Notes under the pieces: model-generated
What the model saw: the letters and a program-made list of their open reading frames with translations, nothing else
Database searches by the model: none
What the model was told of the DNA's origin: nothing
Translations under genes and position numbers: made by a program
Source: Ampullaceana balthica
Taxonomy: Eukaryota > Mollusca > Gastropoda > Lymnaeidae
Direction: 5' to 3'
Assembly (NCBI GenBank): GCA_944989445.1
Contig: CALYLW010000495.1
Location: 310,001-374,000, forward strand
DNA length: 64,000 nucleotides
Part shown: in pieces, positions 12,101 to 24,100 of the stretch
Layout: each line of letters opens with the position of its first letter
How positions within the stretch are numbered: the stretch's first letter is position 1

Positions 12101-15100
12101 GGCCAAAACCGACCCGCGAAGCCATTTTAACTGGCCCGCGGCCTCATCTGAAATAATTAATTAACTGACTTATTATTTCTGTAAGATAGTATATTTATTA
12201 GAAGTAGAAATTTTGTACTGTTTCGAGTATGTCAAATGATGGACAAATCTGTGATTATTATTTTTTTTAACAACGTGGAAATGTGGAAATTGGTTGTTTT
12301 AAAACCCGATGAAGTTAATTGTACTAAAACATTGACGGCCTACCGTAAACGTTGATGACGTCATTTTATTGTGTGTTTTTTTCGTCGACTTGGAAGTGGA
12401 AACGAATAATGCGTCGGTGAACTTAAAATTTTTTAATAGTTTTGTTTTATCACAATTTTTGAAACAAAATTTTCGGCTTTTGTTATATTCAACACATTTT
12501 GTTTATTTTAAGGTACGTAGTACAAAATAAACACCCTTTTTTCTATAACGCTGCAATTTTTTATCAAATTTAATGATTTCTATCTTATATTACAGACGCT
12601 CTAACACACTGAAGATTATTAAATAGCGTCTCCCTATTTTATGATTGAATTTGAACGAATTAATGAACAAAATATTTATTTATTAAAAAAATCTTGAAAA
12701 TTCACTGAGGAGGGTGGCAAAGCTATTAAACTTCACTGTATCATTCACCAAGAAGTTATTTGTGCCAAAAATCTTAGATGTGATCATGTCATTAAGCCAG
12801 TAATAAAAGCTATAAACTCTATTCGCTCTAAAGCCCTGTTTCGCCGCCAGTTTCAGCAGTTTCTTCATGACATCAAGTGAGAATACGGAGATTTTGTGTA
12901 TCACAATGATGTAAGGTGGCTCAGTCGGGGAACAGCACTTCAGCGCTTCTACGCACTTGAAAAAGAAATCGGGCGATACGTGGAAGATAAGGGACAACCA
13001 ATGCCAGAATTATCTGATACTGCTTGGCTGGGAGATTTAGCCTTTTTAGTTGATATGACAAGACATCTAAACGTACTTAACACAAATCTTCAAGGTCGAA
13101 ATGCAGTGGTGAGCCAACCATATCCATATATCAAGGCCTTTGGGAACAAGCTGAAACTTTTTCAAAGGCAACTGTCTCAAATGCAGCCTAATACCACACA
13201 TTTCCCCTCACTACTTGAAATCATGACAAGTTTCCCAGAAAGAAACTTCGATGAGCAAATGCAGAGGTATGTTGCAGATATCCCATCCCTGGCTGATGAA
13301 TTTCAAAGACGCTTTCAGGACTTTGCAACTATTGAAAAGGACATCCTGTTATTTTCTTCACATTTCTCTGTTGACCCTGATAATGCTCCAGGCAATCTGC
13401 AGCTGGAACTCATTGAGATACAAAGTGATAATGAAATTCGCAGCAGACAACAACAACTTTCTCTCATCGACTTTTACCGACAGCTGGATAAAGAGAGATT
13501 CAAAGAGATTTGAAAATTTGCTTAGAAAATGCTCAGCTTGTTTGGCTCGACATACTTGTGTGAGCAGACATTTTCAGTAATGAATTTTAACAAGAACCGT
13601 GTGAAGACAAGAATAAGTGACTCTCACCTACGTAATATCACTCGTATCACAACCAGTGGCATTGAGCCTGACCTCAACTATTTACTGCATTCAATATCTC
13701 AGTTTCACCTTCACATTAAAATTTTTCTATAAAAACTTCTCAACTTATGTCATTTGTGTATAATTGTAATCCGGCCCGCGAGGGTCTTCATTTCAAGGAA
13801 TATGGCCCGCGAGGGTCTTCATTTCAAGGAATATGGCCCGCGAGGGTCTTCATTTCAAGGAATATGGCCCGCGAGGGTCTTCATTTCAAGGAATATGGCC
13901 CGCGAGGGTCTTCATTTCAAGGAATATGGCCCGCGAGGGTCTTCATTTCAAGGAATATGGCCCGCGAGGGTCTTCATTTCAAGGAATATGGCCCGCGAGG
14001 GTCTTCATTTCAAGGAATATGGCCCGCGAGGGTCTTCATTTCAAGGAATATGGCCCGCGAGGGTCTTCATTTCAAGGAATATGGCCCGCGAGGGTCTTCA
14101 TTTCAAGGAATATGGCCCGCGAGGGTCTTCATTTCAAGGAATATGGCCCGCGAGGGTCTTCATTTCAAGGAATATGGCCCGCGAGTGTCTTCATTTCAAG
14201 GAATATGGCCCGCGAGGGTCTTTATTTCAAGGAATATGGCCCGCGAGGGTCTTCATTTCAGGGAATATGGCCCGCGAGGGTCTTCATTTCAAGGAATATG
14301 GCCCGCGAGGGTCTTCATTTCAAGGAATATGGCCCGCGAGGGTCTTCATTTCAAGGAATATGGCCCGCGAGGGTCTTCATTTCAAGGAATATGGCCCGCG
14401 AGGGTCTTCATTTCAAGGAATATGGCCCGCGAGGGTCTTCATTTCAGGGAATATGGCCCGCGAGGGTCTTCATTTCAGGGAATATGGCCCGCGAGGGTCT
14501 TCATTTCAGGGAATATGGCCCGCGAGGGTCTTCATTTCAAGGAATATGGCCCGCGAGGGTCTTCATTTCAAGGAATATGGCCCGCGAGGGTCTTCATTTC
14601 AAGGAATATGGCCCGCGAGGGTCTTCATTTCAAGGAATATGGCCCGCGAGGGTCTTCATTTCAAGGAATATGGCCCGCGAGGGTCTTCATTTCAAGGAAT
14701 ATGGCCCGCGAGGGTCTTCATTTCAAGGAATATGGCCCGCGAGGGTCTTCATTTCAAGGAATATGGCCCGCGAGGGTCTTCATTTCAAGGAATATGGCCC
14801 GCGAGGGTCTTCATTTCAAGGAATATGGCCCGCGAGGGTCTTCATTTCAGGGAATATGGCCCGCGAGGGTCTTCATTTCAAGGAATATGGCCCGCGAGGG
14901 TCTTCATTTCAGGGAATATGGCCCGCGAGGGTCTTCATTTCAAGGAATATGGCCCGCGAGGGTCTTCATTTCAGGGAATATGGCCCGCGAGGGTCTTCAT
15001 TTCAAGGAATATGGCCCGCGAGGGTCTTCATTTCAAGGAATATGGCCCGCGAGGGTCTTCATTTCAAGGAATATGGCCCACGAGGGTCTTCATTTCAAGG

Positions 15101-18100
15101 AATATGGCCCGCGAGGGTCTTCATTTCAAGGAATATGGCCCGCGAGGGTCTTCATTTCAAGGAATATGGCCCGCGAGGGTCTTCATTTCAGGGAATATGG
15201 CCCGCGAGGGTCTTCATTTCAGGGAATATGGCCCGCGAGGGTCTTCATTTCAGGGAATATGGCCCGCGAGGGTCTTCATTTCAGGGAATATGGCCCAGCG
15301 AGGGTCTTCATTTCAAGGAATATGGCCCGCGAGGGTCTTCATTTCAGGGAATATGGCCCGCGAGGGTCTTCATTTCAAGGAATATGGCCCGCGAGGGTCT
15401 TCATTTCAAGGAATATGGCCCGCGAGGGTCTTCATTTCAAGGAATATGGCCCGCGAGGGTCTTCATTTCAAGGAATATGGCCAGCGAGGGTCTTCATTTC
15501 AAGGAATATGGCCAGCGAGGGTCTTCATTTCAAGGAATATGGCCCGCGAGGGTCTTCATTTCAAGGAATATGGCCAGCGAGGGTCTTCATTTCAAGGAAT
15601 ATGGCCCGCGAGGGTCTTCATTTCAAGGAATATGGCCCGCGAGGGTCTTCATTTCAAGGAATATGGCCCGCGAGGGTCTTCATTTCAAGGAATATGGCCC
15701 GCGAGGGTCTTCATTTCAAGGAATATGGCCCGCGAGGGTCTTCATTTCAGGGAATATGGCCCGCGAGGGTCTTCATTTCAAGGAATATGGCCCGCGAGGG
15801 TCTTCATTTCAAGGAATATGGCCCGCGAGGGTCTTCATTTCAAGGAATATGGCCCGCGAGGGTCTTCATTTCAAGGAATATGGCCCGCGAGGGTCTTCAT
15901 TTCAAGGAATATGGCCCGCGAGGGTCTTCATTTCAAGGAATATGGCCCGCGAGGGTCTTCATTTCAAGGAATATGGCCCGCGAGGGTCTTCATTTCAAGG
16001 AATATGGCCCGCGAGGGTCTTCATTTCAAGGAATATGGCCCGCGAGGGTCTTCATTTCAAGGAATATGGCCCGCGAGGGTCTTCATTTCAAGGAATATGG
16101 CCCGCGAGGGTCTTCATTTCAAGGAATATGGCCCGCGAGGGTCTTCATTTCAAGGAATATGGCCCGCGAGGGTCTTCATTTCAAGGAATATGGCCCGCGA
16201 GGGTCTTCATTTCAAGGAATATGGCCCGCGAGGGTCTTCATTTCAGGGAATATGGCCCGCGAGGGTCTTCATTTCAAGGAATATGGCCCGCGAGGGTCTT
16301 CATTTCAGGGAATATGGCCCGCGAGGGTCTTCATTTCAAGGAATATGGCCCGCGAGGGTCTTCATTTCAAGGAATATGGCCCGCGAGGGTCTTCATTTCA
16401 AGGAATATGGCCCGCGAGGGTCTTCATTTCAAGGAATATGGCCCGCGAGGGTCTTCATTTCAGGGAATATGGCCCGCGAGGGTCTTCATTTCAAGGAATA
16501 TGGCCCGCGAGGGTCTTCATTTCAGGGAATATGGCCCGCGAGGGTCTTCATTTCAAGGAATATGGCCCGCGAGGGTCTTCATTTCAAGGAATATGGCCCG
16601 CGAGGGTCTTCATTTCAGGGAATATGGCCCGCGAGGGTCTTCATTTCAAGGAATATGGCCCGCGAGGGTCTTCATTTCAAGGAATATGGCCCGCGAGGGT
16701 CTTCATTTCAAGGAATATGGCCCGCGAGGGTCTTCATTTCAAGGAATATGGCCCGCGAGGGTCTTCATTTCAAGGAATATGGCCCGCGAGGGTCTTCATT
16801 TCAAGGAATATGGCCCGCGAGGGTCTTCATTTCAAGGAATATGGCCCGCGGGGGTCTTCATTTCAGGGAATATGGCCCGCGAGGGTCTTCATTTCAAGGA
16901 ATATGGCCCGCGAGGGTCTTCATTTCAAGGAATATGGCCCGCGAGGGTCTTCATTTCAGGGAATATGGCCCGCGAGGGTCTTCATTTCAGGGAATATGGC
17001 CCGCGAGGGTCTTCATTTCAAGGAATATGGCCCGCGAGGGTCTTCATTTCAAGGAATTTGTCCCGCGAGGGTCTTCATTTCAGGGAATTTGGCCCACCAT
17101 GCAAAAAGTTTGGACACCCCTGCCCTACTGGTTGTATGTTAAGTACCGGTACAAAGTGACATATTTACACTGATAGGCTTTCGTGTGGTGTCACGGTGTA
17201 TATGGTCACGGTGTACAGGAGCGTCGTGTTAAGACTGAGTTTCGGCAAGGTTATATCACCAGAGCTAAGGGGTCTTGCGCTTTGGTCAAAGTTTATGGCG
17301 TGGGACCAATAAAGATTCGACGCTGTAATACCACACCACCTCAGCGACTCTTCAAAGGTACTTTTCTTTAGAGCTATTAATATTTTTGATCTCCCGCCTT
17401 CAATAATGGCCCTATAGAGTTGTCTCCCTGTATATGACCGCACGGCATGGTATGACGTCATTTCGACGGAACCACTCACGGGTGAAGTCATCACGCATCG
17501 TCACATGAGCTACGACCTCTCAGGGATGGTTCTTTGAATGAGTTTGTTAAAGGGACATCTTCATGTTTGGATCACCTGGCTCAGTGGTCGGGAAACTTTT
17601 TGTCTGAGAGAGCCGCAAACACCACATATTTTGAAAAGTAATACTGCGAGAGCCATACATTGTGTTTAAAACTAAAAATTCAATTAAACGCGTGCATTTT
17701 GTGTAATTTCATCACTAAAAGTAAATTAATTATGTCTCTGAATTATTTTTAATAACATTGTTATGCTGTCTTTTTATATGCAATTAATATGTAGATCAAA
17801 TGAGTCTGAATTCTACATAAACGTTTATTTTTTTATTATTTTTTAAATTAATTTTTTTATAAACGAACATTTGTCTGAGAGCCAGATGCAGCCATCAATA
17901 GAGCCACATCTGGCTCACGAGCCATGCTTTCCCGACCCCTGTCCTAGCTCCACGCTATAGTGTCCACGTGATAATATAGGGACGTGTTATTTTTTTTCCC
18001 CTTACAACGTTGAACATGTTGACACATGTGTAAAGAGATAGGGTGAATTGATGGATTTGAACAAGTTAAGAAATTGGGAGAATTGAGGGATTTGAACAAG

Positions 18101-21100
18101 TTAAGGCATTGGGTGAATTGATGGATTTGAACAAGTTAAGAAATTGGGAGAATTGAGGGATTTGAACAAGTTAAGGCATTGGGTGAATTGATGGATTTGA
18201 ACAAGTTAAGAAATTGGGAGAATTGAGGGATTTGAACAAGTTAAGGCATTGGGTGAATTGATGGATTTGAACAAGTTAAGAAATTGGGAGAATTGAGGGA
18301 TTTGAACAAGTTAAGGCATTGGGTGAATTGATGGATTTGAACAAGTTAAGAAATTGGGAGAATTGAGGGATTTGAACAAGTTAAGGCATTGGGTGAATTG
18401 ATGGATTTGAACAAGTTAAGGCATTGGGTGAATTGATGGATTTGAACAAGTTAAGGCATTGGGTGAATTGATGGATTTGAACAAGTTAAGGCATTGGGTG
18501 AATTGATGGATTTGAACAAGTTAAGGCATTGGGTGAATTGATGGATTTGAACAAGTTAAGACATTGTGTGAATTGATGGATTTGAACAAGTTAAGACATT
18601 GGGTGAATTGATAGATTTTAACAAGTTAAGGCATTGGGTGAATTGATGGATTTGAACAAGTTAAGAAATTGGGAGAATTGATGGATTTGAACAAGTTAAG
18701 ACATTGGGGGAATTGATGGATTTGAACAAGCTAAGGCATTGGATGAATTGATGGATTTGAACAAGTTAAGACATTGGATACATTGATGGATTTGAACAAG
18801 TTAAGACATTGGATACATTGAGGGATTTGAACAAGTTAAGACATTGGGAGAATTGAGCGATTTGAACAAGTTAGGAGAATGGGTAAACGTATACCGTTAT
18901 GTCATGAGCACGTGATTAGTGTAACCATAGAAATGAATCATCCAAGCCATTCATCCTACGAGAACCTGAGCACACCTCTGTAAAACATCGTAGACCCATA
19001 GCCTTTAAATAGCAGAGAGGTCTTCAATAGTCAATAGCTCATCAATAGGCCTGGTCGCACCCAACTACTCTTCACCTGTGTACTTCATTGGGTCTTTCCT
19101 GCGCAATTACACGCACACAGACACACAACTTTAGGGGTCGAAAATTGGATTTGAGCCCTTAAGAAAAACAAACCAGATGAACTTATCTAAAGAGTGTCTT
19201 CTGACGTGTTTTTTCCAGGAGAATTTCGCATTATACCTGTGTTAACACTAGAGTGCTGGGAAAGGTTTTCTCGAAATTGTAACGTGTTGTTGGCCCGTTT
19301 AGTTATCCCAATATAACATTGAAAACGGCCTTAATGATTTCATAACGTTTTGTATATTTCATTTACGCCCCATCATTTTATTACTTTTCATTGTCTTCTG
19401 ACATCTTTGTGGTTTGAAGATGACGAATAAGTTTTACCATTGACGACTCAGGCCACACGATATAACGAACATGGCCGTGCGATCTCTCGAGCCTGGTGAC
19501 CCCCATAGACTGAACCTCGCTGGGTGTAAACAACATAATGCCCTCGCTTAAAACTAGGTACCTAACCTTGCCCACCCGCCCCATCACGTCTTTGCACACA
19601 CCCCACCCACCCCATCCCAACTCTGAGTAGCTCAAGTTGACTCGGTACAAACCATTGACCACCGGGGGTCGGGGACTAGATGTACCATGAATGACGATTA
19701 TACCAAACGTGGGGCTACTCTCCCTTCCTGTCTTTGTTTCTCTATCACTCACTCACCTTCCCGTACGCTCTTTCACACACGCGCTGTTTCTTCCTTTAGT
19801 CTTTCTAGCTCTCCTGCTATCGTTCTATTTTAAAAAAAAATCCTTTATATTATTGACTTCACCGTCTTGTCTGTCGTGGTCAGTCGGACGGAAAAAAAAC
19901 ATAAGTAAAAAATGACCCTATCCCGTGATCCTATCGAGCTGAAATTGTGCACATAGACTCGTGTCACCTAACAATGCACTGTATCAAAATTTCAGATCGA
20001 TCGAATGTAACGTAATTAAAATAATGAATTTTTAGTTTATCTCTATGTATCTCTATGTAGCCGTCTGCTATAGTTGACCTCCACGTGTCACTGGAGTTCA
20101 CTCCAGCCATCGATGACCAAATCAAGGGGAGTTCAGTCACGTTCAGTCTGTAAATGTTTGTCACCGACCACCTCCATGTACACAAACAACAGAGGAAATG
20201 TGAACAACGTCTACTAGAACATTCTCACATTTTGAACCCACCGACCACCTCCATGTACACAAACAACAGAGGAAATGTGAACAACGTCTACTAGAACATT
20301 CTCACATTTTGAACCCACCGACCACCTCCATGTACACAAACAACAGAGGAAATGTGAACAACGTCTACTAGAACATTCTCACATTTTGAACCCACCGACC
20401 ACCTCCATGTACACAAACAACAGAGGAAATGTGAACAACGTCTACTAGAACATTCTCACATTTTGAACCTACCGACCACCTCCATGTACACAAACAGCAG
20501 CACGCGCTCATCATTTGAACCCGTAGAGCTGTTCAGTTTGAGGACTACTGGAGCATTCATTGAGAGGAGAGAAGTGGGTGGCTTATGAAACACGCGGTAT
20601 CTATGTTGACATTTTGTTGATGCGCTGTTTGGGGTGCTCCTATAGACCTCCGAGACCGGTTAGTGCGCCTGCCGAAATAAAACGGAAGAAAGTATACATT
20701 GGAAAGTCTATCATAAAAACTGATGGTGTGAAAGTGGTCTGGCTGGTTTATCATCTCGACAGTGCTTGGAGTTTATGTTTTATAAACATCGCCAGACCCA
20801 GGGGCGGATCAAGGGAAACGGAAGTTTGCGAAGATAGAACTCTTGTATAGGGAGCATAAAACCAAAGTAAAATAACATTATATAAAAAACAACAAACAAA
20901 CAAACATTTTTTCCATAATATATTTAAATCTCTGCCCTTGGTGCCACCACAACTTTTAAATCCAAACTTCTTGGGTTCGCCCCTGGGGCCTGTCTCTATT
21001 TACAGTGCCCCTGTGTCAAATGACTGAAGCAATGTTAGGAAGATTTTGTTAAACTTATGTCATTAGTTTCTTTCCCCTATTTTTTTTAAACTCTGTCGTA

Positions 21101-24100
21101 GACTGTAGATTACTGTCGTAGACTGTAGATTACTGTCGTAGACTGTAGATTACTGTCGTAGACTGTAGATTACTGTCGTAGACTGTAGATTACTGTCGTA
21201 GACTGTAGATTACTGTCGTAGGGTGTACATGTATACCACTGTGCCATATGTGGCTTCCCGCTCTCATACACCACTGTGCCATATGTGGCTTCCCGCTCTC
21301 ATATTGACGTTGAACCTCTCTATCGTATACCGTATGCAACTCTGTTGAACTCAGCGTGTGCCTCTCTTACACTGTTTTCTATCATGGCCTGACATACTGA
21401 CATTGTCATTTATTAAAGCCATTTATTTTAATAAAATAAAACTAAATGCTACCGACGTAAAGCCAGCTAGACTTTTGTGATGCTTATCTCAAACTAAAAA
21501 TACCCCCCCCCCAACCAACCCTACTACTCTTCGTTTGTAGACCTTGCATTAAGAATGTATCCGAACCCAAATTGTTTTGAGAACTGCTAGCCACTGATGG
21601 CAGAGGGAGGGACTATCCCGTCGGACCGTGGTGTGGTGAAACAAAATACGTTGTTGTCCTACCTTCTGTTTGACTAGCACGTGATGCCAACGGGTGGGGC
21701 GGGGGGGGGGTATTGAGGTGCGCACGTCATGTGATCACAAGTGCAGAGAGAGTGCAGACTTGGTGATGCCGGTAAGACAAATCTGACCCAGGTCAAGCGC
21801 CATTCTATGTCAAGCTCAGGTGTCACGTGACTGCAGCTGTCGGTGGAGACATTTTGACGGTGGAGACAAAAGACTGCTCATTGCAGAAAATTTGATATTA
21901 AACACCAGCACCTCGCGCACAAATTTAAAAATCCAGATTTATTAAGATTCTATACCGTGTGTTGCTATTGTCTGAAATGTTAATGTTTATAAATATTCAT
22001 TTATTTGTTTATAATACTTCCTGTCTTTTACAAGATGGTGATGGGTGTTTAGAATGAGTCTATAAAGATGTCTTTGTTTCACAAGTTTTACGGAAGTAAA
22101 CGAGAGGATTGGATGCTGTAGAGAAGAATGTCGCAAATGTTCAGAAACTTTGTTCAATATATAAAAAATATTGGTTTGATGTTAATTAACTTTCACAAAG
22201 TTTTCCATTATAGCACTTTTAATTATATTTATATTATGTAAATTTATGTGTGTGTTTGTGTGCGTGCGATGGTGTAACACAGCACAGATAATCTCAAATT
22301 AACACGCTTATCTCCCTCCACATGTCATGTTTATCTCCCTTGAAAATACATAACTTCTAGCTGATATACATGTAATGTAATATCGCCAGCTGCGGGGGGA
22401 ATCAACTTTTCCTTGTCAATAGTGTAATCAGTTATCGTTATTTATCTTGCAAACGTTGTGTATTAGGGGGTTTAAATTTATAATCAGGGAACCCTTAACC
22501 TATAGCAGAAGACATGCCCGCAACGATAAATGTTTATCAGTTTCCAAGAGTTATGATGGTCTGCAGTGACCTCTAGCCCCTCCCCGTCCCTCTTAACAGC
22601 CTCACCATCGTCTATTCTTAAGGACCTAATCTACACTTTGCTGCGGTAAGCTTCGGTTTTAGGATGTATGGACGAATCGGGATTAACTGTGTATGGCATT
22701 GTGCTCAAGTCAAAGAAGGAAAGAAAAAGATGATATGATTTTTAAAATGGTATTTAAAATACACAATTACGAGCCAGAAATATTTATGACAGAATGTAAT
22801 AGAGTTAGTGTTATGGCTGTACCGGATTCAAATTTTTGAAATCCGGTCGGATTTGTAAAAATGGCCGGATTCCGGATTCGCCGGAGCAGGAGTCGAAATC
22901 CGGTACACCCCTAGTTAGTATACAACAGATGTAATACAGTAATATATTGGAGGTAGAATAGAGCTTACATAAGACTTGCATATATTGGGGGTAGTATAGA
23001 ACGTACATAAGACACTGCTATATTGAAGTAAGTACAGAAATATATAATAAGACACAGATATATTGAAGGAAGTGTAGAATTTGTATTAGACGGATATATT
23101 GAAGGAAGTATAGAATATATATAAAAGACATGGATGTGTTGAAGGAAGTACAGAACATAAAAAGTCACTGATACAGTGAAGGAAGTATACAACAGGAATA
23201 TATTTAGTGGAGTAGCCAGAGTTAACCCCGCACGGTCCGGTTCAGGCTTTTTATCACCCCTTCGACGAGAAGTGACCATGCGGCCAAAAATGTTGCCCCT
23301 CAGCTCTAGAAAACTATTTGTTGCCAGGGGCGTACCGCACTCCTCCACATATAAATATACGTTTGGTTCACCTCTGAGTGTAATGAACTGATGTAGGCCA
23401 ACCTATAGGGAGCTGTTTAGGTGCAGGTTTTTATCGGTGTTACCAAAGTGTCTATTTGTGTCAATGTCCTAAAGGTGTGTGGCCACCCTTTGATTTGCCG
23501 CACGTTTGGGAACCCAAGTCACGCCGACCAGCTGTCCATAACAGCGTGTTGACACTGAACTCACGCCCGTCGGTAGATGTGTGTGTGTGTGTGTACACTA
23601 AAGCGGTACGTCAGTAGATGTGTGTGTGTGTACACTATAGCGGTACGTCGGTAGATGTGTGTGTGTGTGTACACTATAGCGGTACGTCGGTAGATGTGTG
23701 TGTATACACTAAAGCGGTACGGGTCGTTCAAGCAAGGGGTTCACCCCTTCAGTCTATGCTGGGGCTTTAGATAAGATGTAGGTGAGGTCATGGACGACCG
23801 GAGACTAACGTCAGGTACGTCAATAAAACGGCGTACGTGCTTCGTTTGGGGCTAGTCGAGTACATGACCAGGGAGATTGGACTTGTTTAGTTCTCACTGA
23901 CCTGATGGTCATTTAGTTTTGATAGTCTTCATCTTGATATAGCTGATGGTCATTTAGTTTTGATAGTCTTCATCTTGATATAGCTGATGGTCATTTAGTT
24001 TTGATAGTCTTCATCTTGATATAGCTGATGGTCATTTAGTTTTGATAGTCTTCATCTTGATATAGCTGATGGTCATTTAGTTTTGATAGTCTTCATCTTG

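Larger units (their letters stand above)
12075..17122 (+). mobile_element. full-length hAT (Charlie-like) DNA transposon, 5,048 bp
   Basis: The left end CAGGGATGTCCAAAGTCC and the inverted right end CAGGGGTGTCCAAAC form terminal inverted repeats that begin CAG, as in hAT elements. A perfect 8-bp target-site duplication CCCTACTG flanks it at 12067-12074 and 17123-17130. It contains a decayed transposase (12698-13732) and a 107-unit 31-bp array (13773-17090). The perfect TSD suggests a fairly recent insertion, while the broken transposase means it was probably mobilised in trans. It lies in OTUD3 intron 1 in the same orientation as the gene. Confidence 0.93.

Noticed and set aside
12683..12997. 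104-codon minus-strand frame
   Set aside because: Antisense of the plus-strand transposase remnant, whose plus reading shows clear family motifs.
13773..17090. Possible CRISPR-like array (also 23902-25522)
   Set aside because: Direct tandem units with no unique spacers, in a eukaryotic intron.
13747..17173. Three overlapping open frames of about 1,110-1,140 codons
   Set aside because: They are three registers of the same 31-bp transposon array, with no non-repeat coding flank.
19381..19752. 123-codon minus-strand frame
   Set aside because: No domain, no splice context, and unrelated to neighbouring exons.
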